From contig JAKUUR010000011.1 in NCBI GenBank assembly GCA_022448455.1, positions 1 through 52,112 of the forward strand: a stretch of DNA of 52,112 bases, given 5' to 3'. Below are positions 25,455-35,023 of the stretch, piece after piece (the stretch's first letter is position 1; the number at the start of each line of letters is the position of its first letter). The notes beneath the pieces are model-generated. The model was not told the origin of the DNA. It did not search any database and was given only the letters and a program-made list of their open reading frames with translations. Position numbers and translations under genes: made by a program. This DNA comes from Candidatus Thioglobus autotrophicus. Its GTDB lineage: Bacteria; Pseudomonadota; Gammaproteobacteria; PS1; Pseudothioglobaceae.

Positions 25455-25483
25455 TTGTCTAATGAAACCAAGCAGGTTATATT
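25455..25483 (+). promoter_or_regulatory. Candidate sigma-70 promoter for mreB
   Basis: TTGTCT (25455–25460) and TATATT (25478–25483) are 17 bases apart, and match the consensus hexamers at 4/6 and 5/6. The start would fall near 25490, about 38 bases before the mreB ATG. Confidence 0.5.
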
Positions 25484-25527
25484 ATATCTTCTAACCATTT
25501 TAATCAATATCTAGCTAGGAATTTCTT

Positions 25528-26559
25528 ATGTTTAATTTTTTCAAAGGCCAAAACCTTTCTATCGACCTGGGCACCGCTAACACACTTATCTATATGGATG
25601 GCAAGGTGGTCTTAAATGAACCCTCAGTTGTTGCCCTTCGAACCGATAAAGGAACCTCAGAGTCGACAGTTATTGCTGTAGGTCAGGAAGCAAAAAACAT
25701 GCTTGGCAGGACCCCAGGATCCATTGAGGCGATCAGACCAATGAAGGATGGCGTCATCGCAGACTTTAGCATTACTGAAAAAATGCTCCAATTCTTTATG
25801 AAAAAGGTACTCAAATCAAGTTTTTTTTCACCAAGCCCAAAAGTCCTCATTTGTGTACCCTGTGGCGCCACCCAAGTTGAGAGACGAGCCATCAAAGAAA
25901 GCGCTGTTGGTGCTGGAGCGAGAGATGTATACCTGATTGAAGAGCCAATGGCAGCGGCACTTGGCGCCGGCATGCCAATCGAAGAGGCCTCTGGCACAAT
26001 GATACTGGATATTGGAGGAGGAACTACTGAAGTTGCGATTATATCCTTAAATGGTATCGTTTATTCTGACTCTTTAAGATGTGGCGGTGATGTTTTTGAT
26101 GACGCCATCATCAAATTTGTCAGGAGGGTTTATGGAATCATTATTGGTGAGGCGACCGCTGAACAGATCAAGGAAGAAGTTGGAAGCGCCTTTAAATCAA
26201 AAATAGTTAAAAAAAATGAGTTTCGAGGTCGTGCTGTTGCCACAGGTTTGCCTCAAAGCTTTGAGATCACCAATAACGAAATCTTAGAAGCCCTAAGTGA
26301 GCCTCTTGGAATGATCGTTAACTGTTTAAGAACAGCATTAGAGCAAACGCCACCTGAACTGTCTTCTGATATTGCACAAAATGGTTTAGTTGTCACTGGT
26401 GGCGGTGCACTTTTAGAGGGTGTTGATAAATTAATCCACAATCAAACCCACCTCCCAGTCAGCATCGCCGATGACCCACTAACTTGTGTGGCTAGGGGTG
26501 GTGGCATAGCATTGGAAATGATTAACCAACTTGACATGGGGTTCTTGGCTGCAGAATAA
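25528..26559 (+). CDS. mreB: Rod-shape protein MreB (bacterial actin)
   Basis: Actin-like ATPase that guides the side-wall peptidoglycan machine and keeps rod shape. 343 residues, standard length. Phosphate 1 loop [10 protein letters not shown] lies near residue 12, phosphate 2 at [14 protein letters not shown], and the adenosine loop at VVTGGGALL. The N-terminal [14 protein letters not shown] includes the amphipathic membrane anchor typical of Gram-negative MreB. It starts the mreB–mreC–mreD–mrdA operon. Confidence 0.98.
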   Translation: MFNFFKGQNLSIDLGTANTLIYMDGKVVLNEPSVVALRTDKGTSESTVIAVGQEAKNMLGRTPGSIEAIRPMKDGVIADFSITEKMLQFFMKKVLKSSFFSPSPKVLICVPCGATQVERRAIKESAVGAGARDVYLIEEPMAAALGAGMPIEEASGTMILDIGGGTTEVAIISLNGIVYSDSLRCGGDVFDDAIIKFVRRVYGIIIGEATAEQIKEEVGSAFKSKIVKKNEFRGRAVATGLPQSFEITNNEILEALSEPLGMIVNCLRTALEQTPPELSSDIAQNGLVVTGGGALLEGVDKLIHNQTHLPVSIADDPLTCVARGGGIALEMINQLDMGFLAAE

Positions 26560-26584
26560 CTATAGATAAGTCGAACTGTAAATA

Positions 26585-27388
26585 ATGCGACTTTTTAAAC
26601 TACTTGTACCAATCCTAATCTCAATAATTCTTATTGTATTGGATGCTCGTTTCTCTTACTTAGATAGTTTCAAGCGTTTCACTTTAACTCTCCTCTCACC
26701 TATATACTTTGTTGTTGATCTGCCCAGTCATGTTGTCGATTGGGTAAACGATCAAGGCAGCGAAAAAGCGCAACTGGTTAGTGAAAACAAATACCTAGAA
26801 GGTAAAACAATTGAACTCAAAGCCAGACTACAAACCTACAACAATCTTGTTCTAGAAAATCAAAAATTGACCCAATTACTGGATGCCACTTATACGATTC
26901 CTGAACATAAAATAACCTTAGCACATGTTAAATCAATCTCCCAATCGAGATTAAAAAAACAAATAATCATTAACAAAGGCAGCAAAGATGGTGTTCGCAA
27001 TACACAGTTAATAGTTGGTTCTGATGGTGTCGTTGGGCAAGTAACTCAAGTAACACCTCTCTACTCAACAGTTCAACTTATAACTGACCCCACTCAACAC
27101 ATGCCCGTTAAAAATGTTAGAAACGGTATTAGAGGTGTCACCAAGGGCTTAGCGACTAATGAAAGAGGAATGATTGTTAAATTTATACCATTAGATTCTG
27201 ATGTCAAATTGGGTGACATTTTTGTAACAAGTGGTATTGGCACAACATACCCCCCCGGATATCTTGTTGGTAAGGTATCTAAAATTGATAAACCACCCAA
27301 TGAAGCTTTTTTAACAATAACACTCAAACCAATGCAAAACATGGATAAATTAGAATTTATTTTGATCATTTCACAAAAAAATGACTAA
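26585..27388 (+). CDS. mreC: Rod-shape protein MreC
   Basis: Bitopic inner-membrane scaffold that links MreB to the periplasmic PBP2–RodA complex. 267 residues: one N-terminal transmembrane helix (about 6–24), a coiled coil (about 60–100), and a periplasmic beta domain with VGSDGVVGQV, MPVKN and TSGIGTTYPPGYLVGKV. The mreD start overlaps its end by 8 bases. Confidence 0.95.
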   Translation: MRLFKLLVPILISIILIVLDARFSYLDSFKRFTLTLLSPIYFVVDLPSHVVDWVNDQGSEKAQLVSENKYLEGKTIELKARLQTYNNLVLENQKLTQLLDATYTIPEHKITLAHVKSISQSRLKKQIIINKGSKDGVRNTQLIVGSDGVVGQVTQVTPLYSTVQLITDPTQHMPVKNVRNGIRGVTKGLATNERGMIVKFIPLDSDVKLGDIFVTSGIGTTYPPGYLVGKVSKIDKPPNEAFLTITLKPMQNMDKLEFILIISQKND

Positions 27389-27848
27389 AAACAGCTCACT
27401 TTTATTACTAACTAAAATAACTATTATTGCACTGATCGTTGGCGCAATTTCATTGCCTACTATACTGGAAATAGTTTCCCCCTTCTGGATGTTGATTTTC
27501 TTTATTTATTGGGTCATATATACCGATACTAAAGCGATATACCTCTTTGCATTAATACTCGGTCTCTTAACAGACATATTACAAGGCAGCATTCTAGGTC
27601 AAAATGCTTTGGCTTTGCTGATTAGCTCCGCTTTCATTTTTAATGTCAAAAAATCATTTTATGTTTCAAACTTAACCACTCAACAAGTCTATGTTTTTAT
27701 CGCCTCGCTCATCTACTTAATCGCTCTAATATTGACTCATATAGCAATTCAGGGTTTCAATTTCAGCTGGCTGATAATACTTTCGCCTTTCACGGCTTCA
27801 ATTATCTGGCCTGTTGTTCGTCTATTCCTAGCAAAACTTAAACATTAA
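27381..27848 (+). CDS. mreD: Rod-shape protein MreD
   Basis: Integral membrane partner of MreC, 155 residues and about five hydrophobic helices. The segment GLLTDILQGSILGQNALALLI is the family's recognisable core. Sequence similarity in this family is low, but the position between mreC and the PBP2 gene supports the call. It overlaps mreC by 8 bases and is 13 bases from mrdA. Confidence 0.92.
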   Translation: MTKNSSLLLLTKITIIALIVGAISLPTILEIVSPFWMLIFFIYWVIYTDTKAIYLFALILGLLTDILQGSILGQNALALLISSAFIFNVKKSFYVSNLTTQQVYVFIASLIYLIALILTHIAIQGFNFSWLIILSPFTASIIWPVVRLFLAKLKH

Positions 27849-27861
27849 ATAGTCAACTAGT

Positions 27862-29718
27862 ATGGACAAAATTGCCAATACAAAAAGAGAAAGAAAGGTA
27901 TTCAGATCAAGAATTGTTATTGCTTCTGTTTTTATGATTGCAATGGCCTTGCTGCTCATCTTTAGACTCTTTAACCTACAAATCATTAACCATGACTACT
28001 ACACAGTGGAGGCTCTGGGTAATCAACTACAAATACTTCCTATTCAACCAATTAGAGGGGATATTCTAGATCGAAATGGTAAAGTCTTAGCAACAAACGA
28101 GCTCTCTTATAGGTTGACCATCACTCCTGAAAAAATTGATAATATTAATGACACCTTCATTGAACTACAAATAAGTGACCTCATTGACGAAGAAGACATA
28201 GAGAGATTCAATAAAAATTTAAGTCGTTATAAAAAATTTCACAATATTCCAATTAAACACAATCTATCTGAGGAAATAGCAGCAGGTTTCCTTGTTGAAA
28301 ACCAGTTGTCTGGTGTCGAAATTGAGCCCTATTTTCATCGGGTTTACCCCAATGGTTCTTCTAGTTCACACATAATCGGTTATGTCTCCTCTATGACCAA
28401 AGAAGATAAAGACTATTATGATAAAAATAATTACGCAGGCACCACTTTTGTTGGCAAAACAGGTATCGAAAAGCAGTATGAAAAACTACTACATGGTCTA
28501 TCTGGTGAAAAACAAATCGAAAGAAACGTTGATGGAAGAGTTGTAGATTCAAAAGTTATCAAAGCCTCTGGTCCTGGCCAAGATATTTATTTAAATATCG
28601 ATCTTGATTTACAGTTGGCAGCTGAATCACTTTTAGGTGATAGTCGAGGTGCACTGGCGCTTATCGATGTCAATGACGGCTCAATATTGAGCCTTGTTAG
28701 CACACCAACTTTTGATCCTAACTGGTTTGTTGGTGGGATTTCGATTGAACGATACCAGCAACTCAAAAATGACAAAGAACTACCACTTTTTGATCGTAGT
28801 ATCAAAGGCCTTTACCCACCAGGTTCAACCATCAAACCGATGATCGCTTTGGCTGGATTAGAACTCAATAAGATCACTATTAAAGATCAAATATTCTGCC
28901 CTGGCTATTACAAACTGCCAGATTACTCAAGAAAATTTAACGACTGGAAACGTTATGGGCACGGTAATATTGCACTAATAGAGGGAATCGCTCAGTCCTG
29001 TGACGTATTTTTTTATGATTTAGCTTATAAATTAGGCATTGATAATATTCATGATAGTCTTACTCACTTTCAGTTTGGCAACAAAACGGGGATTGACTTG
29101 CCAGGTGAATTGGGTGGCATTTTACCTTCAAGAGAATGGAAAAAAATTAACAAGGATGAGCCCTGGTATAGAGGTGAAACTCTAATCGCTGGAATCGGTC
29201 AAGGTTTTATGACAGCCAGCCCACTTCAACTAGCCTTGGCCACTGCTGCTATAGCGAATAAGGGACAACTATTAACGCCGCAACTATTGATGCATTCTCA
29301 AACAAAAAGTGGCGATATTTATGAAGATGATAAAAAGCCAGCACGTCAAATACCTATAAAAGATATTAACAACTGGGAGTTAATCATCGAAGGTATGAAG
29401 CAGGTCGTATATGGAAAACTGGGTACAGCAAGAAGACTGAACCACAAGCTTACATATACGCTGGCAGGAAAAACAGGAACTGCTCAGGTTTTTAGTCTCG
29501 ATCCAGAAGAAGAGTATATTGCGGAAAATATTGAAGAAAAATTAAGAGATCATGCGTTATTTACTGGTTTTGCTCCTATCGAAGATCCCCAAGTAGCAAT
29601 TGCTATTATTGTTGAAAATGCCGGAAGTGGTAGTGCAACGGCAGCGCCATTAGCTAGAGCGCTGCTAGATGTATATTTTAGTAAAAACCCTATAAAAGAA
29701 AACTCATCATCTGACTAA
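27862..29718 (+). CDS. mrdA: Penicillin-binding protein 2 (transpeptidase)
   Basis: Class B PBP that cross-links side-wall peptidoglycan. 618 residues: one N-terminal transmembrane helix (about 16–38), the pedestal domain and the transpeptidase domain. Active-site motifs are Ser322-T-I-K325 (PPGSTIKP), S-C-D at 379–381 and KTGT at 537–540. The usual downstream partner rodA is not present; the gene ends 12 bases before the convergent tgt. Confidence 0.97.
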   Translation: MDKIANTKRERKVFRSRIVIASVFMIAMALLLIFRLFNLQIINHDYYTVEALGNQLQILPIQPIRGDILDRNGKVLATNELSYRLTITPEKIDNINDTFIELQISDLIDEEDIERFNKNLSRYKKFHNIPIKHNLSEEIAAGFLVENQLSGVEIEPYFHRVYPNGSSSSHIIGYVSSMTKEDKDYYDKNNYAGTTFVGKTGIEKQYEKLLHGLSGEKQIERNVDGRVVDSKVIKASGPGQDIYLNIDLDLQLAAESLLGDSRGALALIDVNDGSILSLVSTPTFDPNWFVGGISIERYQQLKNDKELPLFDRSIKGLYPPGSTIKPMIALAGLELNKITIKDQIFCPGYYKLPDYSRKFNDWKRYGHGNIALIEGIAQSCDVFFYDLAYKLGIDNIHDSLTHFQFGNKTGIDLPGELGGILPSREWKKINKDEPWYRGETLIAGIGQGFMTASPLQLALATAAIANKGQLLTPQLLMHSQTKSGDIYEDDKKPARQIPIKDINNWELIIEGMKQVVYGKLGTARRLNHKLTYTLAGKTGTAQVFSLDPEEEYIAENIEEKLRDHALFTGFAPIEDPQVAIAIIVENAGSGSATAAPLARALLDVYFSKNPIKENSSSD

Positions 29719-29730
29719 CAATTAAAACAT

Positions 29731-30846
<1,116 letters not shown>

Positions 30847-30849
30847 TTA

Positions 30850-31293
30850 TTACTCTAAATATCGCCTAGGAAATGCTTTGTTAATTTGATCAAAATCAAA
30901 ACCTCTGGACTTTAAAAAGCGCTTTTGCTTTGCTTTGGTTTTGTAATCTAATGGTAAATTCTGACCAAACTTCTTTTCCCTAACCTCTTTCGCGAGCTCA
31001 AACCAATCAAAAATAGACAAGTCAAAGCTCTCAATACCTCGCTTCTTTAACTCAGAAGAAATTATTACAGGGCCTTTACCTTGGTTATAACGCATAAGGG
31101 TAAAAGCCTCAGAAAAACGCTCATCGCTCTGATATTTTTGCTCAATCAATAAGTCAATTGAGTGTTTGATGTCAGCATCGTCAAAACCTTTAAGTTGTAA
31201 TTTATTGGAGAGTTCTAATTGCGAATGTTCACGCCTTATCAACATCTTCAGCGCTGCTGAATAACACTTATTTTGTTGATTGTGAGTTGTCAT
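30850..31293 (-). CDS. recX: RecA regulator RecX
   Basis: Small helical protein that binds inside the RecA filament and limits its activity. 147 residues with three-helix repeats. Conserved-looking parts are [20 protein letters not shown] and the C-terminal [22 protein letters not shown]. Its start lies 26 bases inside the 3' end of recA, so it depends on recA translation. This overlap is longer than usual; a later in-frame start near MLIRREHS would remove it, but would lose conserved residues. Confidence 0.88.
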   Translation of the reverse strand: MTTHNQQNKCYSAALKMLIRREHSQLELSNKLQLKGFDDADIKHSIDLLIEQKYQSDERFSEAFTLMRYNQGKGPVIISSELKKRGIESFDLSIFDWFELAKEVREKKFGQNLPLDYKTKAKQKRFLKSRGFDFDQINKAFPRRYLE

Positions 31294-32287
31294 GCTCGCT
31301 ACTCAATAATTTTTCACGAATTTTTTCCTCAAGCATTTGACTCATTTCTGAGTGTTCTTTTAAGTAATCTCTGGCATTATCCTTACCTTGGCCAATTCTT
31401 TCTCCATCTACACTGTACCAAGCGCCAGCCTTTTCAACAAATCCAAGTTCTACACCCAAATCAATCACTTCACTTTCTCTTGAAATTCCTTGATCGTAGA
31501 GTATCTGAAATTCTGCCTTCTTGAATGGTGGGGCAACTTTATTTTTCAAAACCTTAACTCGGGTTTCATTGCCAAGCACTTCATCACCCTTTTTAATTGC
31601 ACCTATTCTACGAATATCTAAACGAACAGAAGCATAAAACTTAAGTGCGTTGCCACCTGTTGTGGTTTCTGGGTTACCAAACATAACACCAATCTTCATA
31701 CGAAGTTGATTAATAAAGATCACCATGGTATTTGTTCTCTTGATATTCGAGGTGAGCTTTCTAAGTGCTTGTGACATCAGCCTTGCTTGCAAGCCCATAT
31801 GGGATGCACCCATTTCACCCTCAATTTCTGCTTTAGGAGTTAAAGCTGCAACCGAATCTATAACAACGACATCTACACTACCTGATCGCACCAACATGTC
31901 TGTAATTTCCAGCGCCTGCTCACCTGTATCGGGCTGTGAAATTAAAAGCTCGTCAGTGTTCACTCCTAGCTTCTTTGCGTAAGTAGGATCAAGGGCATGC
32001 TCAGCGTCAATGAAAGCGGCCGTTCCGCCTAGTTTTTGCACTTCAGCAATCACGTGTAGAGTTAGAGTTGTTTTTCCGGAAGATTCTGGACCATAAACTT
32101 CAATGACTCTGCCTCTAGGTAAGCCACCTATCCCTAAGGCAATATCAAGACTTAGACTCCCTGTAGAAACTACCTCAATGTCTGTTCTTGACTCTTCATC
32201 TCCCAGAAACATGACTGACCCCTTACCAAACTGTTTTTCAATTTGACCAAGGGCCACTTTTAGTGCTTGTTTTTTCTGTTCATCCAC
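31268..32287 (-). CDS. recA: Recombinase RecA
   Basis: DNA-dependent ATPase for strand exchange and SOS signalling. 339 residues, normal length. Walker A is GPESSGKTT (66–74), and [16 protein letters not shown] and [12 protein letters not shown] are universal RecA segments. A GGAGAG site precedes the ATG. The 47 bases separating it from the divergent ribD contain no CTGT-N8-ACAG box. Confidence 0.98.
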   Translation of the reverse strand: MDEQKKQALKVALGQIEKQFGKGSVMFLGDEESRTDIEVVSTGSLSLDIALGIGGLPRGRVIEVYGPESSGKTTLTLHVIAEVQKLGGTAAFIDAEHALDPTYAKKLGVNTDELLISQPDTGEQALEITDMLVRSGSVDVVVIDSVAALTPKAEIEGEMGASHMGLQARLMSQALRKLTSNIKRTNTMVIFINQLRMKIGVMFGNPETTTGGNALKFYASVRLDIRRIGAIKKGDEVLGNETRVKVLKNKVAPPFKKAEFQILYDQGISRESEVIDLGVELGFVEKAGAWYSVDGERIGQGKDNARDYLKEHSEMSQMLEEKIREKLLSSEHDNSQSTK

Positions 32288-32334
32288 ACCACTCTCCCGC
32301 GTAAAATGTCAATTAATTTATTGCAATTATTATA

Positions 32335-33378
32335 ATGGCTTTCTCTCGACAAGATATAGAATGTATGGCTCTCGCACTCAAACTTTCGAAGAAGGGTCGT
32401 GCATCTGTTGGCGCCAATCCAATGGTTGGTTGTGTGATAACGCGTGACGGTAAAATTGTTGCCAAAGACTACCATCGACAGTATGGAAAAGGTCACGCTG
32501 AAGTTAATGCTTTGGATCAAATTAAACACCGAGGTAAGAGTGCTAAATTATACGTGACACTTGAGCCTTGCTCTCATCAAGGGAAAACATCACCATGTAC
32601 AAATGCCCTCATAAAGGCTGGTGTAAAAAAGGTTGTTGTGGCAATGCTTGACCCAAATCCTGTGGTATCTGGAAGGGGCGTGAAATTACTCAAAGATGCT
32701 GGCATTGAAGTTGACATTGGGTTGTTGCAAAGTGAAGCAATGGAACTGAATAGAGGGTTTGTTAAAAGAATGGAAACTGGGATGCCATTCGTTACCACAA
32801 AAATTGCTATGAGTCTCGATGGCGGGACTGCAATGGGTAGTGGTGAAAGTCAATGGATTACTTCTGACGCAGCGAGACTTGATGTCCATAAACTACGCAG
32901 TAATAATCAAGCAATTATGACTGGTTCTGGCACAATCATAAATGATAATCCCAAGATGACTGCCAGGCTTAATGACTCTGAACCCAGCCCATTAAGGGTC
33001 ATTGTTGATAGTGGAAATAAGATCAACGACCAAAAACTCAAAATCTTTTCATCAGATGCCTCTACGCTTGTGCTTAATGATGGCAATTCAAAAATCTTAC
33101 CAAACGGCAAAATAGATTTAAAATTAGCTCTAATTAAGCTCGGAGAGATGGGTATCAACAACCTACTTCTTGAGACTGGTAGCGGATTAAATGGCGCTAT
33201 GTTAGAGGCCGGACTTATTGATGAATTTATTATCTATACTGCTCCAGTGATCCTCGGAAGTGATACCAAACCGATGATAGAAATACCACTGACAAAAATA
33301 TCTGAAAAAATTCAACTCAATATTCTTGATATTCGAAAAATTGGTGAAGATATTAAAATTAAAGCAGTTCTTAAATGA
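32335..33378 (+). CDS. ribD: Bifunctional riboflavin deaminase/reductase
   Basis: Second and third steps of riboflavin synthesis. 347 residues. The N-terminal deaminase zinc site is His54-A-Glu56 with Cys79 and Cys88 (LEPCSHQGKTSPC); the C-terminal NADPH reductase begins near 150 (VTTKIAMSLDGG) and includes ESQWITSDAARLDVHKLR. It overlaps coaBC by four bases (ATGA). No FMN riboswitch is possible in the 47-base leader. ribE and ribBA are not adjacent. Confidence 0.95.
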   Translation: MAFSRQDIECMALALKLSKKGRASVGANPMVGCVITRDGKIVAKDYHRQYGKGHAEVNALDQIKHRGKSAKLYVTLEPCSHQGKTSPCTNALIKAGVKKVVVAMLDPNPVVSGRGVKLLKDAGIEVDIGLLQSEAMELNRGFVKRMETGMPFVTTKIAMSLDGGTAMGSGESQWITSDAARLDVHKLRSNNQAIMTGSGTIINDNPKMTARLNDSEPSPLRVIVDSGNKINDQKLKIFSSDASTLVLNDGNSKILPNGKIDLKLALIKLGEMGINNLLLETGSGLNGAMLEAGLIDEFIIYTAPVILGSDTKPMIEIPLTKISEKIQLNILDIRKIGEDIKIKAVLK

Positions 33379-34568
33379 GCACATTAATGAACAAACGAAT
33401 TATTCTGGGTGTTAGTGGCTCAATTGCAGCCTATAAATCACCCGATATTGTCAGACGTTTACAGGATCTGGGTGCTGAAGTTAGAGTGATTTTAACTGGT
33501 GGTGGTAGAGAATTTGTGAGTGAGAGGTCCCTACAGACAGTTTCAAAAAATAAAGTTCATGACAACCTATGGGATTCGGAAGCAGAACTTTCAATGGGCC
33601 ATATTGAACTTGCAAAATGGGCTGATGTTGTTATCATCGCTCCTGCCTCCGCTAATACAATAGCCAAGCTCTGTCATGGTAAGGCAGATGACTTGCTTTC
33701 AACTGTTATTCTTGCTACCAGCGCTTCTGTTATGGTTGCGCCATCCATGAATCAACAAATGTATGCTTCATTAGCTATGAAGGATAATCTGGAATTGTTA
33801 CAAAAACGTGGTGTAAGAATTATAGACCCAGGATTTGGAGAGCAGGCTTGTGGTGATGTTGGTGAAGGCAGGTTAGCCGAACCAAGTGAAATTGCACGTC
33901 AAGCTTCTGAACTGTTTCAGAATAATGCACTTGGTGGGAAAAGGGTACTAATAACGATTGGTGGCACTGTTGAAGCAATTGATCCTGTTAGATTCTTATC
34001 AAACCACAGTAGTGGGAAAATGGGTATGGCGCTTGCATATGCATCTATACAAGCTGGTGCAGAAACAACGCTTGTTATTGGCTCAATTTCTGTTGATGTC
34101 GAAAAAAGAGCAAAAACTATCTTTGTGACTAGTGCAAATGAGATGCATGAAGCTGTTATGGCAAATATTCATGACCAAGACCTATTTATTAGTTGTGCTG
34201 CTGTTGCTGATTATAGGCCCACAAAAGTTAGCCCTAACAAAATAAAAAAAGACAGTGATAAGCAAACAATTGAGCTTGTCGCTAATAAAGATATATTGAG
34301 TGATGTTTGTCAATTAAAAGACAAACCTATTTGTATCGGTTTCGCGGCTGAAACTGAAAATTATATAAACAACGCAAACCAAAAACTCAAAAATAAGCAA
34401 TGTGATGCAATTATTTTGAACGATGTTTCTAATAGCGCAATTGGTTTTAAATCTGATGACAATGAGGTTTACTTTATAGCAAGAGATGGGACTGACAAAA
34501 TCAATAAAAACAGCAAACAAATTGTTGCTGAAAAAATTATCAAAAAAATTACAAAAGAATTCTTTTAG
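33375..34568 (+). CDS. coaBC: Bifunctional CoaBC (phosphopantothenoylcysteine synthetase/decarboxylase)
   Basis: Two steps of coenzyme A synthesis. 397 residues. The N-terminal flavin decarboxylase (CoaC) has GSIAAYKSPD, His76, Asn126 (PSMNQQM) and Cys159 (ACGDVGEGR). The C-terminal CoaB part starts near 190 with ITIGGTVEAIDPVRFLSNHSSGKMG. The start may be either the ATG overlapping ribD or the one four codons later. dut, often next, is not here; a long gene-free stretch follows. Confidence 0.96.
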   Translation: MSTLMNKRIILGVSGSIAAYKSPDIVRRLQDLGAEVRVILTGGGREFVSERSLQTVSKNKVHDNLWDSEAELSMGHIELAKWADVVIIAPASANTIAKLCHGKADDLLSTVILATSASVMVAPSMNQQMYASLAMKDNLELLQKRGVRIIDPGFGEQACGDVGEGRLAEPSEIARQASELFQNNALGGKRVLITIGGTVEAIDPVRFLSNHSSGKMGMALAYASIQAGAETTLVIGSISVDVEKRAKTIFVTSANEMHEAVMANIHDQDLFISCAAVADYRPTKVSPNKIKKDSDKQTIELVANKDILSDVCQLKDKPICIGFAAETENYINNANQKLKNKQCDAIILNDVSNSAIGFKSDDNEVYFIARDGTDKINKNSKQIVAEKIIKKITKEFF

Positions 34569-35023
34569 CCACTCAAAGTCGCGTCAAATCAAGGCTTAAC
34601 AGACTTACTCACAAAACTGTGGAAAACTCTGGTGATATCTCTTATTACTGTTTAATAATATGCACTAGAATAACAATTACTACGGTTTTGATTAATAAAT
34701 AATCATATCAAAATTTTCTATATAAATCAATGACTTATAATTTTGTCTTTTCGAGAATACATTTCAAGATAACTGAGTAAATTAGTTAATTTTCAAACAG
34801 CGGATAACTTTTATGTTTTTTCCTATGAAATAGGGCTTTATAGAGGGAATACGAAAAATTATTAATGTATTTTTATAATTTATTTATTATCTAAATAAAT
34901 GTGTAAATCTGAATAAAAATTATTGAACGAATATTGGTACTAAAATATGATGATTTGGTACTAAATAAGCAGCATTAGTTTGACTTGAGTTTATCGCTTA
35001 TTCTTTGGCATGTATTTTGACTA
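34569..35023. other. Gene-free 455-base stretch between convergent genes
   Basis: Lies between the 3' ends of coaBC and dnaE, so neither gene needs a promoter here. It is very AT-rich, has stops in all frames, and the longest ATG frames I found code for about nine residues. I see no tRNA and no clear GC-rich terminator hairpin. It does contain a pair of near-palindromic direct repeats (listed separately). A small RNA or matrix-like element cannot be excluded. Confidence 0.6.
34934..34965. repeat. Two copies of TTGGTACTAAA spaced 21 bases
   Basis: Identical 11-base copies at 34934–34944 and 34955–34965, start-to-start distance 21 bases, about two helical turns. Each is nearly palindromic around GTAC, so they look like tandem operator sites for one protein. 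They lie in the gap between two convergent genes, where no promoter is expected. Confidence 0.6.

Noticed and set aside
32260-32529. 89-codon minus-strand frame overlapping the ribD start
   Set aside because: It would run over the recA start and opposite the ribD zinc site; composition fits a shadow frame.
34600-34830. Replication origin in the coaBC–dnaE gap
   Set aside because: AT-rich, but only one imperfect DnaA-box-like site (TGTGGAAAA), and no dnaA, dnaN, mnmG or parAB genes nearby.
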